Shown here one piece after another: positions 53,104-62,160 of a stretch of DNA of 64,000 bases. A program made the position numbers and the translations under genes. Origin of the DNA: Arthrobacter koreensis (GTDB taxonomy: Bacteria > Actinomycetota > Actinomycetes > Actinomycetales > Micrococcaceae). Where the stretch lies: the NCBI RefSeq assembly GCF_009193255.1, contig NZ_WACG01000001.1, positions 1,240,001-1,304,000 on the forward strand, read 5' to 3'. The number at the start of each line of letters is the position of its first letter. Positions within the stretch are counted from its first letter, which is position 1. The notes beneath the pieces were generated by a model. The model searched no databases, was not told the DNA's origin, and worked only from the letters and a program-made list of their open reading frames with translations.

Positions 53104-53834
53104 GCCGCAGGCAGGTTCCGCAGCCGGCGTACGCGCAGCAGCCGGTGAACCGTAATGAGGATGGCCAGCCACGCGAGCCCCAGGCTCCAGGCCACCAGCA
53201 CATCCGTCAGCCAGTGGTGCCCCAGGTACACGCGGCTCAGGCCCATGGCCACCACAAATACCGCCGCCGTGAGCACCGTGATGATCCGGGCACGCCGTGA
53301 ACCCAGGTAGACCACCAGCAGGTACGCGATGGTTCCGGCTATCACCATCGAATTCAGGGAATGTCCGCTGGGAAATGAGTCGGAGTATTCATACGGGGGA
53401 ACGGCATCGGAAAGCGGTGGCCGTGACCGTCCCACCAGGGCCTTGCCGGCAACCGTCATCAGCAGGGAGCCGGCCGCCGCGGATGCCGTCAGGATGAGGG
53501 GAGTCCAGCTGCGCTGCCACCGGCAGAGCAGGGCCACCGCAACGGCCGCCAGCAGGGGAAGGCCAACCGTGCCGCCCAGGTTGGTGAACCAGGTGAGCGC
53601 CGTGTCCAGCCCGGGGGAACGCATCGACTTGGCTGCGGCGAGTACCGGATGGTCCAGGGCAGCGACGCCGTCCTCTTCCGCCACCGCTTCATAGACGCCG
53701 CCGGTCACCAGGGCCAGGAGCAGGGCGGGAACCAGCCCCGCGGCGAGTGTCACCAGGAGAAGTCCGTGCGTTCCGAGCACCTGGGCCATCCGGGAGAGGT
53801 GACGCGTCAGGCGGTCGGTAGGTGCGTCGCTCAT
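53100..53834 (-). CDS. PAP2-family membrane phosphatase
   Basis: 244 aa, five to six membrane helices, with all three PAP2 motifs: KALVGRSRPP, PSGHSLNS and SRVYLGHHWLTD. These enzymes dephosphorylate lipid phosphates (phosphatidate, undecaprenyl-PP, PGP) on the outer face. The ATG at 53834 overlaps the stop of the esterase gene (ATGA), so it is translated as the last gene of the MprF-like/esterase operon. Confidence 0.92.
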   Translation of the reverse strand: MSDAPTDRLTRHLSRMAQVLGTHGLLLVTLAAGLVPALLLALVTGGVYEAVAEEDGVAALDHPVLAAAKSMRSPGLDTALTWFTNLGGTVGLPLLAAVAVALLCRWQRSWTPLILTASAAAGSLLMTVAGKALVGRSRPPLSDAVPPYEYSDSFPSGHSLNSMVIAGTIAYLLVVYLGSRRARIITVLTAAVFVVAMGLSRVYLGHHWLTDVLVAWSLGLAWLAILITVHRLLRVRRLRNLPAA

Positions 53835-55129
53835 TGTCCAAGTATGCCAAGCCTCCGGCCGAGCCAGTCCAGGTTGTCCGAGAGGCCTTCCTTCCACACC
53901 TGCCAGGAGTGTCCTCCCGGCAGCTCCTGGAGCTGGACATCCATGCCAGCGGCCTTGGCGGCGTCGTACACCTGCCGGCCCTGGCCGTTGTACACCCCGT
54001 CATCCTTGCCGACCACGACGATCCCCGCCGTGTTGGGGAAGGTCTGCTTTTTGAGGATGTCCAGGGCATTCTGTGCCGCGAAGGCGGAGGCGTCGCCGCC
54101 GAAGTAGGTATTCACGAGGGACTGGACGCCGCCCGGGATGGTGGGCTGGTTCTCCCCGGAGATGTCGATGAAGGTGGGGAACGTGTCCGGGAAGTTCACC
54201 GCGAGCTGCACGGAACAGGTTCCTCCGTAGGAGTAACCGGCCACCGCCCACTGCTGCGGTCCCGCCAGACCGGCGGAGAGGTTGTCCTTGATCCAGGCGG
54301 GGACGTCCTCGGCGAGGTACGTCGCCCCGCGGCCCTGCTTCGAATCGAGGCAGAGGGACCAGTTGGCGTTCGAACCGCCGGAGAGGTCCGGAAGAACGAC
54401 GACGGGCGCCAGCCCGTTGTGCTGCGCCGCGAAGTCATCCATGACCTGCTGCAGCTGTCCGCCGGCGAACCAGTCTGCCGGCGTGCCGGGCTGTCCGTGC
54501 AGCGCTATCAGGACGGGCAGGTTCTGCGCCGGGGGAGATGCCACATAGGCGGGCGGGAGATACACCAGGCTGGTTCCGGCGGCATAGCCGGAGACGGCAC
54601 CGGGAATCTGGACCTCATAGACTCCCCCTTCCGCGGGCATGTCCGACGGCGGCGTCCAGTTCGCTTCCGTACTCGGGGTGGTGTCCTGTCCCGGAACCAG
54701 CTTGCGCAGCGGAACTGCGCCGCTTGAATCGCCCGGACTGTCCACCAGGGACTGCAGGGTGGGGTACTGCCCGTACGCCACGTTGGCGGCCGATACTGCA
54801 CCCAGCAGCACGGCTGTTACGGAGAGGACCGTAAGGATCCGCGCGAGTATGCCCCGCGCCAGACGCCAGCGGGGAACCGTCAGCAGCAGAGCCAGTATTC
54901 CTCCTGCGGAATATAAGTAGAGGTACCGCGGAAAGGAGGCATCCCACCAGGAGAGCAGCAGCTCAGCTGCCACGAACAGGAGCACGGTCCCGGCCAGGGC
55001 TCCCATCACTGCGAATGGAACAACCCGGGTGAGATACCTGCGCGGGCCCCAGCACAGCCAGCAGAGCCCGGCCGCACCAAGGCTCAATGCCAGCACGGGC
55101 ACCGGCCCCGATGTCAGCGACAGGTTCAT
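53831..55129 (-). CDS. Membrane-anchored esterase-type alpha/beta hydrolase
   Basis: 432 aa. Four membrane helices (first 130 residues) precede an extracytoplasmic esterase-D-like domain with nucleophile VAGYSYGGTCS, then GKDDGVYNGQG (Asp) and GGHSWQVW (His). The ATG at 55129 overlaps the stop of the MprF-like gene and the stop overlaps PAP2, so the three are translationally coupled. Its neighbours suggest it acts on aminoacylated or other polar lipids; this is inference. Confidence 0.87.
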   Translation of the reverse strand: MNLSLTSGPVPVLALSLGAAGLCWLCWGPRRYLTRVVPFAVMGALAGTVLLFVAAELLLSWWDASFPRYLYLYSAGGILALLLTVPRWRLARGILARILTVLSVTAVLLGAVSAANVAYGQYPTLQSLVDSPGDSSGAVPLRKLVPGQDTTPSTEANWTPPSDMPAEGGVYEVQIPGAVSGYAAGTSLVYLPPAYVASPPAQNLPVLIALHGQPGTPADWFAGGQLQQVMDDFAAQHNGLAPVVVLPDLSGGSNANWSLCLDSKQGRGATYLAEDVPAWIKDNLSAGLAGPQQWAVAGYSYGGTCSVQLAVNFPDTFPTFIDISGENQPTIPGGVQSLVNTYFGGDASAFAAQNALDILKKQTFPNTAGIVVVGKDDGVYNGQGRQVYDAAKAAGMDVQLQELPGGHSWQVWKEGLSDNLDWLGRRLGILGQ

Positions 55130-57711
55130 CGCTGGTTGCCTACGATCCTCCGGGCAAGGGTGAACGTCTGGCCCACGGATACGTGCGGCACGTAGGCGCG
55201 CGCCAGGGCGTTTGCGATCGCGGGCAGGGACGCCGCATCCACGTATGTCATGTACAGCGGAACGTACTCCGGCTGGAACTTGGCCTTGTACGCCAGCAGG
55301 GAGCGGAAGCCGTAGACCGGTTCCAGCGTGGCACCGAGCCGGTCCATCAGCCACTCCAGGGCGGGGGGCGTTTCGGTTACCCGCCGCGGAGCTGCTGCTC
55401 CGCCGGCAGCGTTTCCGGCTTCGGATGCAGCAGTCGATGACGCCTCGTTGCGGGCCAGGGGAGCACCGGAGAGGCTGAGCACCTGGAACCCTTCATCCTG
55501 CAGCGACAGCGCGGCGGAGGCGATGAGGAAGTCCATGGCGGCAGGGAAGCCGCGGGCACGCCGTCGCATGAAATCGAGCGTCCAGCCAATAATTCCGCCA
55601 TCCCGGTAGATCGGCAGCCAGGAGGTCACCCCATGCACCGTGCGGTCCTGGTCCACGGCGAGCAGCAGCCGCACGCCGTCGTCGTCAATCTCTTCGATCC
55701 CGCCGAGCGTGAAACCCATTTCCGGCATCCGCTTCTCCGCGACCCACTCTTCGGAAATGGCGTTGATCTGGTCCAGGACGGACAGCGGCGCCGTGCGGTA
55801 GGTGGTCCACTCGGCACGGATCCCGGCCTTGCCCGCGCGGTTGAAAGCAGTCCGCACGTCCTGGAAACGCTTGCCGCGGAAGGCCAGGGTCCCGAGCGGA
55901 AGCAGGGTTTCCTCCGCCACCTGCAGGTCCGTGTGTCCCAGGTCGGCGGCCGCTTCCCTGGTGGCCTCATTCACCGAATAGAAGCACGCGGTCACACCGG
56001 ATTCAGCACAGTACGCCGCGAAGCCCTCCACTGACTGCCGCAACTCGGCCGGGGGCCCCACCGGGTCGCCGACAGTCAGGGCGACGCCGGAGCCAAGCCG
56101 GTACGCAACATATGAATTGCCGGTGGGGGAGAACCAGTAGGAGTTGCCGCTCCAGAGCGTCATCCACGCCATCGTGCTGCCGCCGCTGGAGGTCAGCAGG
56201 GTCCGGGCCCGCTCTTCGTCAAGCGCGAAGCGGCTGTAGGCGGGCTCGAGGAAGGACCGCAGCAGCAGCACACAGGTGAGGATCCAGAAAACTACGCCCA
56301 CACCTTCGTAGAGGATGATGGCGGGAAGCGACTGCGGCAGCAGCTCCGGAGGCCTGGAAATGATCTCGGACACCGGCAGGAACCTCAGCGGCAGGTCTTC
56401 CAGCAGGGACTCCATGTCCGCCCGCGGCGTGAAACCGTTGCGCAGCAGCAGCCCGCCGCCCACCCACACGGCGGCCAGGATGACCCCGGCCGTGGCGCAG
56501 GTCAGGAACAGCCGGCGGTAGGTGCCCGGCGCCGCGGAGACGGCGAAGAGCCGTCCGGACAGGGCCAGCAGCACGAACACCAGCAGCGGCAGCAGCATGG
56601 GAAGCACCAGCGCCAGAGGCTGCACCTTGCCGCCAACGCCGTACACGCCGCCCGTGTGTCCGGCGAGGAAGAACCCAATCCGGACGGCTGCGGCCAGGGT
56701 CATCAGGCCCTGCAGGATCAGCGCGCTGATCCAGGCGAACCGGCGTCCGCGCCGCAGGCCGTCCGCGAAGACGATCAGCAGCACCTGGGGAAGGACGGCA
56801 AGGAAGAACCCGGCCAGTCCCGCGCTTTGTTCCAGCCTGGCGGTGCGGCACTCAGCGTGCATGGACGGATCGGCGCAGATGTTGGCCAGCGCCACCGGGT
56901 CAAGGGTTTCCGCGTTGGTGAAAAGGTACGCGAGGACGGCCAGGGGCCCGACGGCGCGCACGTTCAGGGCGGCGAGAACCGGCCCGACGGCGGTAGCCAC
57001 CACCACCAGTCCTATCAGTACCCGGGCCTCGCGCCGGCTGGACACCAGGCTTCGGGGCCAGCGGGGACGCCGCCCAAACAGGTACGGTCCCCAGATCCCG
57101 CCGGTGACCGCCGCGGCCAGGGACATCACGTCCCGGAGCGCGCCTGAATACAGGGCGAGGACCATCAGGAGCGTGAACAGTGCCAGCCGCACCCGGCGGC
57201 GCCAGAGGGTGCCCATGCCTGCCGACGCGGCCGCGGCGACTCCACAGACCAGTGCCACGGGACCCACGAACGAATCCGTGCTGAGTTCCCTGCCCCAGTC
57301 CTCGAAGGCACCGTTCAGGCCGGCCGCGAAGCCGATGCCGGCCAGTGCCCCAATGACCTGCGTTCCCACTGCTGCTGCAAGGAATCGCCGGCTGCCCAGG
57401 AGGCGTTCTGCCGGCAGTCCCACGGCCAGCGTCAGCAGGGTACCGCTGATGTAGCCGGCCAGTCCGTTGGCCCACAGTGCGGAAAGCAGCAGTGCAGGCC
57501 AGTAGTCCGGCAGGGTATCCACGGACACGCTCACCCAGGGCAGCAGCGGATCATCCGGCCCGTCCAGCACCGAGGAGGTGAGGATACCCAGGAACCAGAA
57601 CAGTGCCAGGAACACCAGCGTCACCGGAGACCGTGCCACGGTGCCGCGCAGTCCGTCCGCTGGCCAGCGGAGCCAGCGTCCCGCTGTCTGCCGGGCAGAA
57701 CCGTGCTGCAT
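55126..57711 (-). CDS. MprF-like lipid aminoacyltransferase with rhomboid-like membrane half
   Basis: 861 aa. The N-terminal half has about eleven to fourteen membrane helices; helices near residues 60-215 resemble a rhomboid-like fold without the Ser/His pair (SGTLLTLAVGLPAERLLG). The C-terminal cytoplasmic part is DUF2156 (MprF/phosphatidylglycerol lysyltransferase type: FSPTGNSYVAYRLGSGVALTVGDPVG split; GWTLDFMRRRARGFPAAMDFLI split). MprF proteins use aminoacyl-tRNA to aminoacylate lipids. The ATG at 57711 has GGAGG upstream. First gene of the three-gene operon. Confidence 0.88.
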   Translation of the reverse strand: MQHGSARQTAGRWLRWPADGLRGTVARSPVTLVFLALFWFLGILTSSVLDGPDDPLLPWVSVSVDTLPDYWPALLLSALWANGLAGYISGTLLTLAVGLPAERLLGSRRFLAAAVGTQVIGALAGIGFAAGLNGAFEDWGRELSTDSFVGPVALVCGVAAAASAGMGTLWRRRVRLALFTLLMVLALYSGALRDVMSLAAAVTGGIWGPYLFGRRPRWPRSLVSSRREARVLIGLVVVATAVGPVLAALNVRAVGPLAVLAYLFTNAETLDPVALANICADPSMHAECRTARLEQSAGLAGFFLAVLPQVLLIVFADGLRRGRRFAWISALILQGLMTLAAAVRIGFFLAGHTGGVYGVGGKVQPLALVLPMLLPLLVFVLLALSGRLFAVSAAPGTYRRLFLTCATAGVILAAVWVGGGLLLRNGFTPRADMESLLEDLPLRFLPVSEIISRPPELLPQSLPAIILYEGVGVVFWILTCVLLLRSFLEPAYSRFALDEERARTLLTSSGGSTMAWMTLWSGNSYWFSPTGNSYVAYRLGSGVALTVGDPVGPPAELRQSVEGFAAYCAESGVTACFYSVNEATREAAADLGHTDLQVAEETLLPLGTLAFRGKRFQDVRTAFNRAGKAGIRAEWTTYRTAPLSVLDQINAISEEWVAEKRMPEMGFTLGGIEEIDDDGVRLLLAVDQDRTVHGVTSWLPIYRDGGIIGWTLDFMRRRARGFPAAMDFLIASAALSLQDEGFQVLSLSGAPLARNEASSTAASEAGNAAGGAAAPRRVTETPPALEWLMDRLGATLEPVYGFRSLLAYKAKFQPEYVPLYMTYVDAASLPAIANALARAYVPHVSVGQTFTLARRIVGNQR

Positions 57712-57846
57712 GCGGCCACCTCCATGGCTTGCGGACGAGGATGGAAGGGTTCCGGCCCCGGGGTGCAGCCAGTCTAATTCGCGAAGTCCGTCCGCGGGCC
57801 GGGAGGCCGCACAAGATCGCGTGTCGGCAGGCGATAAAGTACCCCT

Positions 57847-58653
57847 GTGACCGCACTGCCGTACTTCGTCCCGCCGTCCGCCTCGCTGACCGGCGGTGGG
57901 CCGCTGGGGCTGTCCCACCGGGGGTTCAGTCCCGACGGGCTCGAAAACACCCTGGGAGCCTTCCAGGCGGCGGTGGACCTGGGCTTCGGCTATCTTGAGA
58001 CCGACGTGCGGACCACCAGCGACGGCGTACTCATGGCCTTCCACGATGAAACCCTGGACCGGGTTACCGACGCGTCCGGTCCGATCAGTGCCCGCAGCCT
58101 GCGCGAACTGCGCGGTGTCCGCGTTGGCGGGCGCGAGCCGATCCCTACGCTGGAGGAAGTCCTCCTCCGCTGGCCGGACGTGCGGCTGAACGTTGACATC
58201 AAGGATGCCGCCGGTGCCGCTGCGCTGGCCGCCCTGATCGAAAAGCACCAGGCCCATGACCGGGTGCTGGTGACCTCCTTCTCGGACCGCCGGCGGCTGG
58301 ACTGCCTGCGCCGGCTCTCAAAGCCTGCCGCGACCTCCGCCGGATCAGCCGCGATGGCCGCGCTGCTGCTGCTGTCGCCATTGGGCCTCGGCGGCCTGGT
58401 TGCCCGGCTGGGACGCTTCGGTTGTGTGCAGGTGCCGGTCAGCTACCGCGGAATTCCCGTGGTGCGTCCCGCTTTCCTGCGGCGCTGCCGCCGGGCCGGT
58501 ATCCAGGTGCATGTCTGGACGGTCAACACCCGGCCGCTGATGGAAGGCCTTCTGGATATGGGTGTGGACGGTCTGGTCTCTGACCGGGCAGACCTGCTGT
58601 CCGCCGTGCTGGCCGTGCGCGGCGCCTGGCCGCAGGGTCCCGGGACTGGCTAG
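57847..58653 (+). CDS. Glycerophosphodiester phosphodiesterase
   Basis: 268 aa. GDPD motifs: SHRGFSPDGLENTLGAFQAA, ETDVRTTSDGVLMAFHDETLDRVT (split) and VHVWTVNT. It cleaves glycerophosphodiesters to glycerol 3-phosphate and an alcohol. No signal peptide, so cytoplasmic. GTG start. Divergent from the MprF-like gene (135 bp). Confidence 0.92.
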   Translation: MTALPYFVPPSASLTGGGPLGLSHRGFSPDGLENTLGAFQAAVDLGFGYLETDVRTTSDGVLMAFHDETLDRVTDASGPISARSLRELRGVRVGGREPIPTLEEVLLRWPDVRLNVDIKDAAGAAALAALIEKHQAHDRVLVTSFSDRRRLDCLRRLSKPAATSAGSAAMAALLLLSPLGLGGLVARLGRFGCVQVPVSYRGIPVVRPAFLRRCRRAGIQVHVWTVNTRPLMEGLLDMGVDGLVSDRADLLSAVLAVRGAWPQGPGTG

Positions 58654-58705
58654 GCCGGCCCTGCTGCACGTGCCGCGGCTGCGATTCGCTGGCAGGATGT
58701 AATCC

Positions 58706-59815
58706 ATGCGCGTGCTCATAGCCCCGGACAAGTTCAAAGGCACCCTCACCGCTGAGGAAGCCGCGGCCGCGATGGCGCAGGGGGTGCTCTCCGTCTATCC
58801 GGACGCTGATGTTACCCGGGTTCCGGTCGCCGACGGCGGTGAGGGCACGCTCGAAGCGGCGCTCGCCGCCGGAGCGCAGGAACGCACAGCGAGGGTCCGA
58901 GGGCCGCTGGGCCGCGAAGTCACGGCCGTCTGGGCGCTGGACGGCACGACGGCGGTCCTGGAAACCGCCCGCTCTTCCGGCCTGATGCTGGTTGAACCGT
59001 CCGTGCAGACGTCCCTGGCGGCGTCGAGCTTTGGCAGCGGGCAGCTCATCACGGCGGCGCTGGACGCGGGGGCACAGGAGATCATTCTCGGCATCGGTGG
59101 ATCGGCGATGACCGACGGCGGTTCAGGTGCGCTCACCGCCCTGGGCCTGCGGATCCTCGACGCCGCCGGCGAGCCCGTGCCGCCGGGAGGCGCCGGTCTT
59201 GCCGTGGCCGCCGCCGTCGACGCTTCGGGCCTGGACCCGCGCGTGAAGGACACCCGCATCCGGATTGCCGCGGACGTGACCAACCCGCTGACCGGCCACA
59301 ACGGTGCCGCCCACGTCTTCGGCGGGCAGAAGGGTGCCGATTCCTCCGCCCGGCTGCTGCTTGATGAAGCACTGGGAAACTGGGCGCGGCTGCTGAAGGA
59401 AGCTACCGGCGTCGACGTCGACGTTCCCGGTGCCGGAGCGGCCGGCGGCTTCCCGTCCGCCTTCCTCGCCTTCACGGATGCACGGATTGAACCGGGCTTC
59501 GAGCTCATTGCCGATCTGGTGGGCCTGGCACCGGCGCTGGAGCGGGCGGACCTGGTGCTCTCCGGGGAAGGCTCCATTGATGAGCAGTCACGGTACGGAA
59601 AGGCTCCGCTGGAGGTGGCCCGGATGGCCGCGGAAAAGGGAATCCCGGTGGTGCTGGTGGCCGGAGCCATCACGCTGGGTCCGAAGGTCCTGGCCGAGTA
59701 CGGCGTTGAGGCGGCGGTCAGCCTGCTCGACCTGGCGCAGAGCCCGGAGGATGCCATGGCGCGGGCAGAGTTCTACGTTGCCCGCGCCACGCAGGCGGCC
59801 CTGGAGGGGGCCTAG
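58706..59815 (+). CDS. Glycerate kinase
   Basis: 369 aa. The start RVLIAPDKFKGTLTAEEAA, the ADGGEGTLEA and GIGGSAMTDGGSGAL motifs and GEGSIDEQS are those of glycerate 2-kinase (GlxK/GarK). It phosphorylates glycerate to 2-phosphoglycerate. No glyoxylate genes are beside it. 52 bp after the GDPD gene. Confidence 0.93.
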   Translation: MRVLIAPDKFKGTLTAEEAAAAMAQGVLSVYPDADVTRVPVADGGEGTLEAALAAGAQERTARVRGPLGREVTAVWALDGTTAVLETARSSGLMLVEPSVQTSLAASSFGSGQLITAALDAGAQEIILGIGGSAMTDGGSGALTALGLRILDAAGEPVPPGGAGLAVAAAVDASGLDPRVKDTRIRIAADVTNPLTGHNGAAHVFGGQKGADSSARLLLDEALGNWARLLKEATGVDVDVPGAGAAGGFPSAFLAFTDARIEPGFELIADLVGLAPALERADLVLSGEGSIDEQSRYGKAPLEVARMAAEKGIPVVLVAGAITLGPKVLAEYGVEAAVSLLDLAQSPEDAMARAEFYVARATQAALEGA

Positions 59816-59821
59816 ATCCTT

Positions 59822-61135
59822 CTAGCCCAGGCTCGACGGCGTGGCGCCGACGTCTTCCTGCGGCTCCTCCGGCATGGTGCCCCGCCAGCGCGCGATCGCC
59901 ATCATGCCGTGGTAGATCACCAGGGTGGCGGCGGTGCCCAGGGCAATGCCCTCGAAAGTCAGGCCGCCAACGTTCCAGGTGTAGTTCGCGATGCCGACCA
60001 CCAGGGCAACACCGGCCACTGAGAGGTTGATCGGGTTGGAGAAGTTCACGCGGTTGTCCACCCAGATCCGGACACCCAGGATGCCGATCATGCCGTAAAG
60101 CACCACGCCGGCACCGCCCAGCACGCCCTGGGGAATGGTGGCGATGAGGGCACCGAACTTGGGGAACAGGCTCAGCAGCACCGCGGTGATGCCGGCAACC
60201 CAGTAGGCGGCCGTGGAGTACACCCGGGAGGCGGCCATCACGCCGATGTTCTCCGCATAGGTGGTGGTTCCGGAACCGCCGCCGGCACCGGCGAGCATGG
60301 TGGCAACGCCGTCGGCCATCAGCGCCCGGCCGGTGTACGGGTCCAGGTCCCGTCCGGTCATCGCGGCAACAGACTTCACGTGTCCGATGTTCTCCGCGAC
60401 GAGTACCAGCACTACGGGAACGAACAGGCCAATGACGTTGAAGTGGAACGTAGGAGCCGTGAACTCGGGCAGGCCGAACCAGGCTGCGTCATTGATGGCG
60501 GAGAAGTCCACCTCGCCCTGAATCACCGCGGCGGCGTAACCTGCCAGGACGCCAACCAGGATGGAGAGGCGGCCGATCAGCCCCTTGAAGAGCACCGTGG
60601 TCAGCAGGATCACCACAACCGTGACGGTGGCGGTGATGGGACCGGCTTCGTAGTTGGTGCGGGTGGTGGGGGCCAGGTTCAGGCCGATCAGTGCCACGAT
60701 CGCACCGGTGACGGTAGGCGGCATCAGGACCTGGATCCAGCGGGTGCCCGCCAGCTGGGCAACAAGGCCGATCAGGAACAGGGTAGCGCCGGCCATGATG
60801 ATGCCGCCCAGCGCTCCGCCGGGACCGTGCTGGTTGACTGCGGCCGCGATCGGGGCGATGAAAGCGAAGGATGAACCGAGGTAGCTGGGGACCTTCCCGG
60901 CGGTAATGATCAGGAACAGGATGGTTCCGACGCCGGAGAAGAACAGGGTGGTGGCAGGCGGGAAGCCTGTGAGCAGCGGAACCAGGAAGGTTGCGCCGAA
61001 CATGGCCACCACATGCTGGGCGCCAATACCGATGGTGCGCGGCCAGCTGAGTCTTTCATCCGGAGCGACGAATGAGCCGGGAGTAACTGTCTTGCCGTTT
61101 CCGTGGAGTTTCCAGTCTGTGCCGAACCTGCTCAT
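59822..61135 (-). CDS. Uracil/xanthine (NCS2) permease
   Basis: 437 aa, about 14 membrane helices, with the NCS2 signature FVPVVLVLVAENIGHVKSVAAMTGRD (split) and GGSGTTTYAENIGVMAASRV (split). It takes up uracil (UraA-like) or xanthine; the AENIG and QGVLGG patterns favour uracil. ATG at 61135 has GGAAGG seven bases upstream; the TTG at 61150 is less likely. Confidence 0.92.
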   Translation of the reverse strand: MSRFGTDWKLHGNGKTVTPGSFVAPDERLSWPRTIGIGAQHVVAMFGATFLVPLLTGFPPATTLFFSGVGTILFLIITAGKVPSYLGSSFAFIAPIAAAVNQHGPGGALGGIIMAGATLFLIGLVAQLAGTRWIQVLMPPTVTGAIVALIGLNLAPTTRTNYEAGPITATVTVVVILLTTVLFKGLIGRLSILVGVLAGYAAAVIQGEVDFSAINDAAWFGLPEFTAPTFHFNVIGLFVPVVLVLVAENIGHVKSVAAMTGRDLDPYTGRALMADGVATMLAGAGGGSGTTTYAENIGVMAASRVYSTAAYWVAGITAVLLSLFPKFGALIATIPQGVLGGAGVVLYGMIGILGVRIWVDNRVNFSNPINLSVAGVALVVGIANYTWNVGGLTFEGIALGTAATLVIYHGMMAIARWRGTMPEEPQEDVGATPSSLG

Positions 61136-61245
61136 GCGTGTGCCTTCCAAAAGGACAAAGGGGGATTGACTCGTGGAGAATGTTACCGGCGGGGCTTCTG
61201 TGCCACGCTATGTTGCACGCACCAGTAATTTTACCGGGGAAGCAA

Positions 61246-62160
61246 ATGGGCCGACGCCGGCCTGTGACGGACGGATCATTCGTGGGAATTTCAGTTTCTG
61301 GACGGACAGTACTCATCACCGGAGCGGCCATGGGAATGGGCCTGCTGTACGCCGAACGGGCGGTGCGTGAGGGGGCCAAAGCCGTAGTGCTGTGGGACCG
61401 CAACGCAGATGCCCTGGAGGGAGCGGCACAGCGGCTGCGCGGACTCGGTACCTCGGAAGTCCTGCCGTACACCCTGGACGTCTCATCGGCAGCCGAAGTG
61501 GCAGAAAAAGCCGAGGCCGTGCTGGCTGAACTAGGCGCCCCGGACGTGCTGATCAACAACGCGGGCATAGTCCGCGGCAAGTACTTCTGGGAGCACACCG
61601 GAACGGACATCGACGCGGTCATGGACGTGAACACGCTGGCCCCCATGCACATCACCCGCGCCTTCCTGCCGGGCATGATCGAACGCCGCACCCCGGCCCG
61701 AATCCTCAACGTCGCCTCGGCCTCCGGCACCCTGTCGGTTCCCAAGATGAGCGTCTACACCGCCTCCAAATGGGCCGTGATCGGCTGGAGCGATTCGCTG
61801 CGCCTGGAACTCGAGGAAGCCGGACACGGCCACATCCAGGTCACCACCCTGATCCCCAGCTACATCAAGACCGGCATGTTCGAAGGGGCCCGCGGCCCGC
61901 TGATGACGCCGCTGATGGACCCCGAATACGTGGGGGACAAGGCCTGGAAGGCGCTGCTTGAGGGCAAGGCCCGGGTCCAGCTGCCGTGGACCGTCCCGCT
62001 GGGAAGCGCCCTGCGCGGGCTGCTGCCCCAGCCGGCCTGGGACGTGGTGGCCGGCAGGATCTTCAAGGTCTACCAGTCGATGGACCACTTCACCGGCCGC
62101 CCGGCACCGGACCCGGGGGCCCCAACCTCCGCAGCGGCTGGAAGCGGGAACCGGGCATGA
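61246..62160 (+). CDS. Short-chain dehydrogenase
   Basis: 304 aa. TGAAMGMG cofactor motif, NNAG and the catalytic YTASK, typical of classical SDRs, with an extra C-terminal amphipathic part after about 240. Substrate unknown; the partner aldehyde dehydrogenase suggests alcohol-to-aldehyde-to-acid oxidation. ATG at 61246 has GGGGAAG upstream; a GTG at 61264 is also in frame. Stop overlaps the next start (ATGA). Confidence 0.88.
   Translation: MGRRRPVTDGSFVGISVSGRTVLITGAAMGMGLLYAERAVREGAKAVVLWDRNADALEGAAQRLRGLGTSEVLPYTLDVSSAAEVAEKAEAVLAELGAPDVLINNAGIVRGKYFWEHTGTDIDAVMDVNTLAPMHITRAFLPGMIERRTPARILNVASASGTLSVPKMSVYTASKWAVIGWSDSLRLELEEAGHGHIQVTTLIPSYIKTGMFEGARGPLMTPLMDPEYVGDKAWKALLEGKARVQLPWTVPLGSALRGLLPQPAWDVVAGRIFKVYQSMDHFTGRPAPDPGAPTSAAAGSGNRA

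Noticed and set aside
57712-58257. 182-codon N-terminal extension of the MprF-like protein
   Set aside because: It runs antisense through the GDPD gene, and a good GGAGG site precedes the ATG at 57711.
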